Assembly: GCF_029168945.1 (NCBI RefSeq)
Contig: NC_083609.1
Coordinates: 25,479,501 to 25,543,500, forward strand
Length of the DNA stretch: 64,000 bases
Reading direction: 5' to 3'
From: Cannabis sativa
Taxonomy: Eukaryota; Streptophyta; Magnoliopsida; Rosales; Cannabaceae
The position numbers and the translations under genes are program-made. The stretch's first letter is position 1; the number at the start of each line of letters is the position of its first letter. This document shows positions 33,626-44,228 of the stretch, in pieces. The notes beneath the pieces were generated by a model that saw nothing but the letters and a program-made list of their open reading frames with translations, was not told the DNA's origin and made no database searches.

Positions 33626-34504
33626 TCAATGGTTACATTTTTATTGTAACCATATGGTTACATTTTTCTTTGACCTGTAATAGCAGGTTACTAATAGGTA
33701 AACATTCCTTTTTTAGAATTAATTAATTATAATTAACTATTTTCTTAAAATAATTAATTAAATATTTAACAAGACCTCTTTTAGCAATTAATATTTATAA
33801 ATAATTCTTTTGTTTATATTTAAATCTTTATTCTAATTATTTTTAACAATGAAGCCATTAAATTATAATATTTACAATAAATTTATTTTTTTACAAAAAT
33901 TAAACTTCTTTTTACACAAATTAAAATTCTCTTCGTATAATAAATTTTTAAATAATTAATTATTTTTAAATGATATTTAATTATTTTGTTACAATTAGAT
34001 GAACTAAGTATGGAGCCTTAAGCTAGTCATTCGATAACAAGTGTAGCCCTGTTTTTTCTAAAAAATTATTGAACTTATTTCACTTTTTCCTTTTTAAATA
34101 TTTAAATAAAAAAAATAAAGAATTAAGTGTAATAATTTAAAATTAAGATTACAAGTATAATAAAATTTAAATTATGATATTATATGTGTATATAATTTTA
34201 AATTATAAAAAGTTTTTCTATAAAATTTTAAATAATTTAAGTGCAAAAAAATAAATTGCTAAAAGCTCCTTATATAGTAATAAATTGCAAAAAATTAATT
34301 AATAATTATATAATTAATTTAATTTTAAAATATAATTAGTCTTAATTAAAGTTTTATAAGGAAATAAATTATTAGGTTACTTTAGGTTACAAGTTATTTG
34401 TTTATTTTTATTTAATTTCCAAATTAATCACAATCATTTAATAGTAATCCAATGACTTAAAAATAATGTAACCATGACGGTTACAATAAAAATGTAACCA
34501 TTGA
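33626..34504. mobile_element. DNA-transposon-like element with perfect 26-bp terminal inverted repeats
   Basis: The left end TCAATGGTTACATTTTTATT (33626 on) and the right end are exact inverted copies over 26 bp. Similarity continues to about 45 bp, because each end contains a second ATGGTTACATT unit. The inside (about 800 bp) is very AT-rich without a coding frame, so it would be a non-autonomous MITE-like element. I see no clear short target-site duplication. Instead, a 58-60 bp direct repeat flanks it on both sides. Confidence 0.7.
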
Positions 34505-34816
34505 GACCTCTTCCTTATATATTTTTATCAATTGCTTCAAAATTATTTAACTAACTTTGCTAACATAACTCTAGAGTTTTTGCTTTAGAATTGTCTCACA
34601 TGGTTTAAGAGTTATTTTTGTGATGCTTGTGAGATATAAATAAAATATTTTTTATTCACTTCTCTTTGATTTGTCCAAAAATGTATAAGTAAACTTAATT
34701 TTGTCCAATTAATTATATTTTTTTCAATTATTATTTTGAGTCATCAAATAAAATCTATATATTTGTCTAATATATTTATATTGGAGGTAATATCCTATTA
34801 TTCTAGGATATCAATA
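34505..34816. other. Spacer containing the second flanking direct repeat
   Basis: Contains the copy of the 33559-33617 sequence at 34520-34576, then non-coding AT-rich DNA. No gene. Confidence 0.45.
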
Positions 34817-35382
34817 TCAATATTTACATATACTATAAAGGGAACCACAAAATAAGTCTGCGTGGCATATTAGACTTTTTTCATTCTATTTGTTAAATTT
34901 TGTGATTTTTTTTCTATTTTATTTGAAAAACAACTACACAAATAAAACTATGTATAAAACTTCTTCAAATATATTAGAACTAAATGTCTCACATTGTTTA
35001 TAAATTATATAGGTACTATTTATATAGGTTCTAAATATTGTTCTTATTATGCCATATGAAATTATCAATGAGTATTTTTTATGAGTGGTTGATTAATCTC
35101 TTATCCTATAAATTTTTATTTATTTTTTACTTTTAATGTCTTACTCTATAAGTTTGTTATTTTTCATCTAATATACAATTTATTATTTATATTTCTGAAG
35201 ATAATTATTTATAATTTAATAATTATTTGTTTTATAAGTTTTTTATTTTTCATGTAATATATAATAATATACAATTTTTTATGGAAAAATTTTATTTTAA
35301 GAATTTTATATACTATTCTATATTTTTTATTAGCTTAAAAAATTTTCAAAATAAATTATTTTAAGTGAACTAAACAATTACC

Positions 35383-37318
35383 GGGATCCCGTCTTCAAAC
35401 TTTTTAAAAGTTAATATTCCAAAATACACATATTACAGGTCGCACAGCGACTACCAAAATACAATCCCCAGATGTCCCGAGACCGAACACTCCAGGTCGC
35501 GCTGCTTTGACATGTACAATCTCATCCCTAGCTCAGGTTCACTTCTGCTCAGCTTTTGCCTTTCCTTTACCTACACATGAAAATAGAACTGTGAGTCGAC
35601 GGACTCAGTAAGAAAAGCATATAACATATCATATAATTCCGACTTGTACCTAGGCGCCCATACACCTATTTACAAGGCTTAACAGATGAGTAAGAACGTT
35701 CTACTGGTTGTGCTATTGACCATGATATCACCCACTACCAGTTACTATGGTCGTACTGCAGGACCGACACTATGCTCGTGCCGCTATGATAACATCAATA
35801 GCATCCAAAAGTATAATTGGTCATGATATCACTCTTAACTAGTACGATGCCTGTACTGCTGAACCGACACATTGGTTGTGTCGCTATGATAGCACCAATT
35901 CATACCTTATGGGGTGAATATCACTCTTAATCAGTACGATGCCTGTACTGCTGAACCGACACAATGGTTGTGTCGATATGACATCACCCAAACATATACA
36001 ATCATTCATACAACATGCATATATCTCATATTACACGTTATATACAGTTCTTACCTTATTTCCGAATTAAAGTGTGCTGGCCGATCTGAACGGAAAGTCT
36101 CGTACTAGATGGATGCCCTAATCACATTTTGAAACCGGGTAAGTTACATGACTAAAACCCTAGGTTCTGCTATGCTTCCTAGGGGTTAACCTAACTCTGG
36201 AAATAGGGAAACACCCATCCCCGGCACTGAAATAGACGAAAATTGAGAAAACAAAGTATTCGGGAATCCTGCCAAAACCGGCTAGCCGGTTTTACAGGTC
36301 TGGCAAACCGGCTAGCCGGTTTGCACCAGTTTTCCCTAAACATTTCATCCTTTGCTCAATTTTCTACCAAATGCTACCAAAGTTTCCAGAGTACCTACAC
36401 AATGTATACACAACATATTCCAACCAGTATTTCACAAAAAAACACACCAAATCAATTTATGCCATTAAAGATCAAAGCTTTGAAGTCAAAGCTTAAAATT
36501 GCACAAAACCTACAACAAACCTCAAAACCAGCTGCTAGGAACTAAAATCAATCCAAACTAACCCTAGAATTCAACTGAACAAGAATCAAACCCTAACAGC
36601 CCCCAATTCACAATTTTACAAACTTAAACTAAAGAAAAAGCTTTAAAATATAAAACGATAGATTCTAGGGTTACCTTATCTCCAAGAACACTTGAATCTC
36701 TAGTTGATTTCCAGCAAAATAATGAAGATGAGCTTGGTTTCCTTCTGGTCTAGGTTGGCCGAGCAAAGAGAGAGAGAAAAAGGAATGAATTTCCTGAATT
36801 GACTTTTCTTTATTTTTTCTTAATTTCCCTCAAATGAAAAGGATTCTAATTAATCCTTTGCTGAGTTTTAATTGCTAGGTGTCACCATACAAGGCAGCCA
36901 CCAACTCACTTCCTTGGTAATTTACTAAAATGCCCCTTATACTAAAAATTAGGGTATTTCTAAAGCTAGGGCTAAAATGGTCAAATTCCATAACCCCGCC
37001 TAATCCCAATATTTTATTTTCTCCATTATGTTTCCCATTACGAAATAAGGTTCTAAACTTACCCATGTGATCAAACTAGCCATCCATCGCATTTTCGGTT
37101 GTCGCCGAGCAAAAATTACAAAAATAACATATTTCACATATAAGCTAAATAATACCCCTAGATTTTAATAAAATCTCCGGAATTGAGAAATTATAACTCT
37201 AATATTTATTTCTAAATATTGGGGTCCACAAATAATTAATTTTATAAATAATCATAAAATTAACAGAAATTAGTGCTAATTGCCTTTACTAATCCAAATT
37301 ACTAAAGCGGTCATTACA
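35383..37318 (-). repeat. Truncated solo LTR of a Tekay-type element
   Basis: Diverged relative of the 44229-46466 LTR. It shares CGGGATCCCG, the GTGAGTCGAC...GACTCAGTAAGAAAAGCAT block (35591 on), tandem CAGTACGATGCCTGTACTG-type repeats (35700-35990), the paired palindromes (36274-36324) and the end ...GCGGTCATTACA. The first 165 bp or so of a complete LTR are missing. No coding frame is convincing. It is the oldest LTR of this kind in the window, judging by divergence. Confidence 0.78.
36274..36324. repeat. Pair of perfect palindromes in the old Tekay LTR
   Basis: A 20-bp perfect palindrome centred on GGCTAGCC at 36274-36293 and a 22-bp perfect palindrome with the same centre at 36303-36324, nine bases apart. 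The younger LTRs have palindromes at the same place with other centres (51859-51950, 59084-59175, 62035-62054). Confidence 0.85.
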
Positions 37319-37821
37319 CCCATATTATTTATAAACTATGTGGGTATTATACTTATTTATAAAAATATTTAATTTAAATATATAATTATAAAATTAAGTT
37401 TGCTATTATAAATGAATAAATAAAAAAATGACATTTTTTAATTACTTAAAAATATATACTATTATAATATTTGACTCATTAAAAAAAATATATTTTCAAT
37501 AGCTGTAATTATTATAAATAACTTCTTTCGAGATGAATCTTTATTTTTACTATATTATGATTAATATTTATTCTAATTATAAATAAAAAAGAAAATTTAC
37601 ATAATATATTATATAATTTTATATTATTCATAAAAAAAATAATTAAAAAAGTATTAGACTTAAAAATTTTATTCGTAACTAAAAATTAATTTTTTTAATG
37701 TAAAATTTTAAAAAATTATTAAAATCGCGCGAAGCGCGAATCTATTGCCTAGTGATAAAGGTAAAGTAAAGAGAACACCAAGATTGTTATAGAGGTTCAG
37801 CCCCGTATTGATGGTAATAGC

Positions 37822-40090
37822 TGTTGGGTTTTGTGCCCTAAATAAAACTCATTTCAATATAATCAGATTTACTAATTAATAAAAAATCAAAAATTATTTT
37901 ATGTTGAATGGTTCACATGATTTATTTCATAATTATATGTTTAATGTATTAATTCTATTAAGTTCACAACATATATTTAATTCATGATTATAGTGTTGTG
38001 AACACAGTGAAATATAATCATGATTATATGTTCAAAAGTTTAAGTTCCATGATTTGTTAGTACACTGGATTTAGACTGACATGATAATCAGTGATAAGGT
38101 ATACGTACACCTCAGATAAGTGTTATGTCTTTTCTAGGGTATTGGAAAAGTAGACCAGTATCGGATATATGGAGTATACATTGGATTGGACCGATATTGA
38201 TCTTGGATGAGATATCATAAACTTACCATTATATCTTTCTAAGTCAATATCACTAGTTTAACTTAGGTCTATATATCTTAATCCTGAGATGGTTAGGTTC
38301 GATCTCAATTGTATTATTTATGTTCTTAGAGTTGTTCATAAAAGCTGACTAATTGTTCAGGTAGATACTTACATCTTGAGAACATGATAGTATAATTAAG
38401 TGGGAGAGCTAATCATAGGTATGGAATCTATAGCTTCTATAAGTATTTAGAAGTGAAACGATGATTTCTTTCGAGCTTGGCTTAATAGAGATAAGTGATT
38501 GAGATCTTATTTCAGTAATTATATTAGTTCACTGAAATATCATTTATACGTAGCTAAGTATTTTAAGGATAAAATACATTGAAGGGTAGAACGGTAAATT
38601 TGTCCCTATTCGATGTAGATAATCAATAGAGGATCTTCGATTATTTGGATTGTAACAATGGATAATTCATAACGTATCTATATCTTGGTACATGTAGAGC
38701 CTTCTATATAATTAAGAGTACAATTCCAAATCTATAGTGACACAAGAAGGAATTAATAAATTAGAGAATTTACTTTGTAAATTCTAGATCTACTTATTAG
38801 TCGCTTAGTTATATAGCCCCATGGTCCCCACACTAGTTGAGATAATACTGCTTGTAAACTCAGTTAATTAGTTTTAATTAATCAATTATAATTCTAAAAT
38901 TTGACCATGTCTTATTTATAAATTTTCACTAATAAGCATGGCTTAATTGTGAATGGCTTAATTGTGAAGCAAGAGGTTTTGGGATTTATTTATTAATTAA
39001 GAGACTTTGTATGATCTAATTAATAAATAATATAAATGGTATTTTTATTTGATAATTAATTATAATTATTGAATAAATAGTTTTGACATTTATAGGATTG
39101 AAATTGAAAAATATGGTATTATTAAAAGAAGAATAAGTGGTTGAAATAAAGTGGTAAAATTGTAACTAGTGAGGCCCATTAGTGGCCGACCACTTAGTGT
39201 GAATTTCGCCCATTATTTTATTCTTTTTAATCCATATAATTAAAACCTAAACCCTAGTTGAAATACTATAAAAGGAACATGAGGATCTCATCTCATCCAA
39301 CCTTTCAGCCTACCTAAATCTAGTTTCTAACTTTGTCAGCAGACAACTAGTAGATGAGAGACTCCTTTCTATAGTGATTTCACACCTCATTCATTGTTCT
39401 TCACCAATTCCAGTCATAGTGATAGAGTACCATACCCACACATAGCAAGTCAAGTACTCAATCATAGTGCGAAAGACGATGGTAACCAACCCGAACGAGA
39501 GAAAGAGATCCAGGCTCAGATCTTGTTATTATTCTACGACAGTATGGAACAAGGGTTAGAGATCAGAGCGAAAGGAGTCATATTATTCCGTTGCCATCAA
39601 TGTAAGGTTTTCTAAACTCTTATGTGTTTAATTTCATTGTATTAGAAAAGAGTAATTTGCGGCATTAATACCTAAGTTTAACTCTCAGTTGCAAATAGAT
39701 ACCTAAGTTTAATTTTTGGCAGTAATAATACCTAAGTTATATTTTTGGAACTCTGGAGGTACCTAACCGTTAACTGTTAAGCCATTATATCCACATGTCA
39801 TTTTTTTATTGGTATATTTGAACTATTTTTTTTAAATAATAAAAATTTAATGACTTGGACCAATCAGGTTTTTCCACATGGCAATTTATTTAACCAGGTA
39901 CCTACAGAAGTTTCAAAATTATAACTTAGGTATTATTACCGCCAAACATTAAACTTAAGTATTTATTTGCAACTAGGAGTTAAACTTAGGTATTTATGCC
40001 GCAAATTACTCTATTAGAAAATTCATATTTAGGGTGTTAATGGAACATACATGTTAGTAAATCTAGATCCTGGTAAAATAAATTCCAACA
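37822..40090 (+). repeat. 5' LTR of copy d (with MITE)
   Basis: TGTTGGGTTTTGTGCCC...AATTCCAACA. It is 2269 bp because a 362-bp MITE and its 10-bp duplication sit inside; without them it is 1897 bp, like the others. A TATA box (CTATAAAAGG) lies near 39269. The primer-binding site after it is degraded (ACTAGCCTCAAAGCC). Confidence 0.9.
39650..40011. mobile_element. MITE with long inverted repeats and 10-bp duplication
   Basis: The ends GAGTAATTTGCGGCAT and its inverse start inverted repeats that stay similar for roughly 120 bp each, so most of the 362-bp element is a foldback. It is flanked by TATTAGAAAA on both sides (39640-39649 and 40012-40021). Arms contain three TACCTAAGTT subrepeats. The duplication length fits a Mutator-type MITE. 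It has no coding capacity. Confidence 0.92.
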
Positions 40091-41631
40091 ACTAGCCTCA
40101 AAGCCATGGTAATGATTTACTTTCATGAAATATGAATTTGAAATCATAATTTGATGATTTGGATGTGTTCATGTTGGTTTATATGTGATTTGATGATTGA
40201 ATGTGAATTACGAAAAGTTTTCCATGAAAATAATTTAGTTGGATTCCTTGTGAAAAATTAAGCAATTTTGGTTTTTACGAATCTCGATTCTGATAAAAAT
40301 TGAGAGAGATATGGGTTTTTGAAATTTGGATGCACATAATGTCGAGATGGTGCTCAATCGCACGCATAGACCCTCAGACAAGACGAGGGATGCATGCGCG
40401 GACTAGGACAAACCTTGTCTGAAATCCTAGGTCGACTCCACTTCGGACAGGAGCTTGCACGCGGGAAGACCCTCCAACTGCCGAGCTTTCTCGGTAAAAT
40501 ACCCTGCAAGTTCTACCGTGCGCGCACATCTGAGGCTGCGTGCAGCCTCCTCGTGGGCAACAGATACACTTAAAATTTGATGTTTTGGGGATTTTTCCTC
40601 CAATTTCATATTTTACCCGTTTCAAACCATAAATATCTATATAAAATATTAATTTTAATATTTAAACCTAAATATCAATCTTTTAAATTAATAATATTTA
40701 TTTTTTTAATAGATTGTTATTAATTTTTTATATTTTGAAGTTTAAATTTAAAAATTGGTTATTTTTTTAAAAAAATTTGTTAATTTCTTAATATTTACAT
40801 ATTATTTTATTATATGGTTAGATATTTTAATATTGAGTATATTTTAAATTAAAAGATAACATTATCCTTTTAACTTGAAATATTATATTAAAATTATCTT
40901 AATTTGAAATTCACTTGGATATTTTTATAGATATCCTAATGATAATATTTTTAAATTCATAAATTGGTTATTTTGTAGAATATTTTATTCTTTATAAATT
41001 ACAAGTTAGAAAAATGATATTTTATATCATTTTACTTATCAGAAGTTTATAAATAGTATCTTAAATAATCAAATAACCTAGATATATTTGTAAAAATTTG
41101 AAAAAGGCTTAATTTAAGATATTTTGACATATAATTTCAAAAATTATCATCTGTTTATTATTTTATTCTTAAAATAATAATTGCCTAACCATATCTATTT
41201 TAAAATTAGTTTTTTTTTGCTATTCTGATTTTATTAAATTATAACATTAGAAAATGATATTGAAAATATCTATTTGGTTATTTTCAAATTATTTATCTGA
41301 TTAGATATTTAATTTAATTTGATAAAATAATTCAAATAAATCTAGATATCTTAAAATTAGTTTCAATTTTGAATTTTTTGAAAAAGATAATTAAGGTTGT
41401 TTCAACAACCCTAAATTTTCAAATTAGTTAGTTAGTTAAATGATAACTTAATTATATAATTAATAATCACATATTGTTACTTGTGTATTGTTTATTTATT
41501 TAAATTGTTTATTAATTTTTTTTTTAATAAACCTATTACTAATTTGATTTAAATTGCTATAATTAACTTGTTGACAGGTCCAATGATATGATTTTAATCA
41601 TAGTCCAATTGTTAATATATCATATAAATAA
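40091..41631 (+). other. Leader of copy d with a GC-rich insert
   Basis: Homologous to the copy b leader. Between about 40340 and 40535 it carries about 200 bp of GC-rich sequence absent from copy b. This ends in a perfect hairpin GAGGCTGC-GT-GCAGCCTC (40532-40549) that corresponds to the palindrome GCTGCATGCAGC in copy b. The rest is AT-rich. The - strand frames at 40374-40625 run through the GC-rich insert and show no known domain. The 9-bp duplication TATAAATAA at 41623-41631 marks the Mutator-like insertion. Confidence 0.6.
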
Positions 41632-42855
41632 GGGAAAAAACAGGAAAATACAAAAAAGGGAAAAAAATTACAATATTACTAAGGGCTGGCCAATTCAACA
41701 TTTATACAGTCCAAAACTAAAAAAATACAAAAATCCCACCTGGTCTATACCTTAAGCCGTACGGAATGAACGAAGAAGATTAACATACCTTCATCGTTCA
41801 AATCAGCAACATAACCAAAATGAAACCAAAACGAGGGTAATGCAACCATCAATTCCGGCGAAAATTAACTAGAAAAGAAGAACTACAATGATCTAAAAAG
41901 AAAATTACGAAAAAAAACTAGAAAAATTGGGAAAAAACCAAAAGAACTGGAAGCAACTGAAATTAAACATTTGATTTTGGTTTTAATCGTTCAAAACAAC
42001 TCCCTCTACAATAACAAGATCTAATTCGAATTAAAGAATGACATGTTACGTATAAGTCCGTTTATTATTTTTTGTGGTTGCCTTATAGTTGCATTATCGT
42101 TTTATAATAGTTTATAAATTATGCAGGAATTTCAATTAACGGGTACCAACAAATAGCAATTATACAAGGTAATATATATGTAAATAGCTGCAAATTAGTT
42201 TTATAATAGTTGGAAATTGATCTGATTCAAGTAAAACTGATGAAAAGCATAGCGATCACAATTAGTAAGAACTGAATTGAAATAACGAAAAGATCAGGAG
42301 TTCCCAATCAATCCAAATCAGGTATAACCAATACATATAAGTTATATTCAGCTGCATAGTCGTTTTGTTATGATTTCAAAATAAAATCAAGCAACAACTA
42401 TGTTAATTGGAGTTAAGTACAATGTTTTTTCAAGTTGATTTATAGTTGCATCATCATTTCATAATAGTTTAATTCAATTTTTGCAGGAATTTATTTTGGA
42501 CAGAAGAAAAAGAGAAAACACTTGGACAAATGGTTAGTTTGCGAAATAAATTTAAGCTCTTCTTAATAGTTTCATTTCAGTTTTATTATAATTTAATAAC
42601 AACAATAAAACACAAAATGACAAAATAGGGTTCAGAACTGGAAATACAAGACTTGAACAGAGGAAAGGAAATATATAGAAGTAAGTTTCTATTCTATTTC
42701 ATAAATATACTTTTTTTTGTTATAAAAATCAGTGTCAAAAATGTTCGTCTACAATACTAACATTAGCAATAACAGAATCAAAGCAGTTTCAAAATCGTTG
42801 CCTTGCGCTAATAATAATTTAAAAATCATAGGAAAAAGAAGACATTCCATTCCTA
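41632..42855 (+). other. Left arm of the Mutator-like element
   Basis: Non-coding. A unit of about 65 bp (TATAGTTGCAT-A/C-ATC, then TTATAATAGTTTA and GCAGGAATTT) occurs near 42080-42145 and again near 42440-42500. The GCAGGAATTT ends look like splice acceptors, but no open exon follows. No gene can be called. Confidence 0.4.
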
Positions 42856-43107
42856 GTCTTTTGCAATGGAAAATTTGATGAGTGAATGAATTATTAAAAT
42901 TATGAAGCTAGTGGACATTATATTTCAGTCAATTGTAAGTATGAAGAATTACAACAGAAGCTGAAAGAGGTTCTGGAATGCAACCAAGAAAACACTGTTT
43001 TGCAACTGAAATATCAAGTCAAAGAAGGATACCAATCGTTCAGGATAAAGGAAGATCAAAGCCTGCATTTCTACATACAACTAAAATAAAGGAACCCGAC
43101 TTCACAA
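42856..43107 (+). pseudogene. Relic exon resembling the N-terminus of a Mutator-like protein
   Basis: One frame read through two stops gives VFCNGKFDE*, then ASGHYISVNCKYEELQQKL and LKYQVKEGYQSFRIKEDQ, followed by SLHFYIQLK. In the neighbouring frame at 43081-43130 DFTTYPLCVN appears after a one-base shift. These motifs resemble the N-terminal domain preceding the transposase in plant Mutator-like elements. Stops replace what are probably tryptophan and another codon. The identification rests on pattern memory. Confidence 0.4.
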
Positions 43108-43633
43108 CATACCCATTGTGTGTGAATGTCATCAACAACCCACGAACAAGTATCCAAACTATAATAAAACTATAAAAAAAAAAATGAAAACAAACTGAAA
43201 AACAGAAACAACTCTACGAACATAAACTACAATGATCTAAAATCAAATTATTACCCATTGATTACCTAAAAATGAACAGGAAACAACTAGACCAAATAAT
43301 ATTCTTAAAAAACAACATATATAAACGGATTACACTATTAAAAAACTATGAAAAAATAAAACAAAATGAGAAGAAACATTAAAACGAAATTGACATTACA
43401 AAATATTTAAAAAACTAGAAAACACAAACATAACAAAAAAGACAACAAAATGCAACAAAGTTAAGACTAAACAAACTAAAATGCAAAACCCAACAAAAGA
43501 ACAAAATAAAATTGATTAAGAGAAATTGAAGCCCTAAAAATCTAAACAAAACTAAACAAAATGCTAAAATAGAAAACCTAGAATAGCACAAACCAAATAC
43601 ACAAAACTGAGAAAATACAAAATACAACAAAAT

Positions 43634-43867
43634 CTAGAAAAAGGGGAAAACTAAAAAGAAACGGTAAACAAATCTCAGTTCGAAGACCACCACCAATATT
43701 ATCGTTTTTTTACCAACATCTTGAGCTATTTTTTCTTGGGCACCCACCTTCGATTTCTTCTTAGGAGCTCGCCCACGCTTAGATAATGGAGGAGCAAAAT
43801 TAGAGCCACTCTCCTCCATAACAGGTCGTTTACCCTTGTTCTTATTAGCTAAGGATTTCAAACCCAT
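43634..43867 (-). CDS. Short gene-like exon with basic nuclear-type segment inside the Mutator-like element
   Basis: ATG at 43867 (MGLKSLANKNKGKRPVMEES) about 60 bp downstream of a - strand TATA box (TATATATATGG near 43922-43932). Residues 30-40 are strongly basic (KRGRAPKKKSK), which looks like a nuclear localisation signal. After residue 53 the code turns hydrophobic at a possible donor site (GTTG|GTAAAAAAAC), so the real exon may end near 43705 and the rest be intron. It may be a first exon of an element gene or a captured host fragment. No family is recognised. Confidence 0.35.
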   Translation of the reverse strand: MGLKSLANKNKGKRPVMEESGSNFAPPLSKRGRAPKKKSKVGAQEKIAQDVGKKTIILVVVFELRFVYRFFLVFPFF

Positions 43868-44228
43868 TTTAGAGCTTTTCTTTTAAACGGGGGAAGGAGA
43901 TGATGAAGAACAGGTAATAGCCATATATATACGGATTGAGAAAGAAATAGAAAGAGAAAAAACGGTTATGGGATTCGGTTACAGGGATTTGAAAAAAAAA
44001 AATGAAGAACACAAAGAGGAGGGAAAATAAAGGTGGGATCGTGGAGAGGGAATGTTCAGCAATGGAGGTTACTAAATTTTTTTAAAAAAAAAACTGAAAG
44101 AGAAATGGAAAATAAAAGGAAAAAGAAGAAAAAAAAAGAAAGTGAAATGATGGATGGTTGATTGATAGGGGTCATAAGTCACGCACGTGTACTCATGCAT
44201 GGAATGAGTGTGCATGTGGTAAAATAGT

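Larger units (their letters stand above)
34817..37752 (+). mobile_element. Helitron-like unit (non-autonomous), tentative
   Basis: The 3' end has Helitron hallmarks: a GC-rich hairpin TCGCGC-GAA-GCGCGA (37725-37739), nine bases later CTAG (37749-37752), then T. A possible 5' end is TCAATATTTACATATACTATAAAG at about 34817, preceded by A; some plant Helitrons start with similar TC...ACTATAAA sequence. No Rep/helicase frame is present. The interior is AT-rich and contains an inserted chromovirus LTR (35383-37318). The 5' boundary is uncertain. Confidence 0.42.

Noticed and set aside
37725..37752. GC-rich hairpin as a bacterial-type terminator
   Set aside because: The surroundings are plant nuclear repeats; the hairpin followed by CTAG fits a Helitron end better.
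43415..43630. 71-codon hydrophobic - strand ORF
   Set aside because: Very biased Phe/Leu/Cys composition from A-rich sense DNA; probably intron or spacer of the Mutator-like element.
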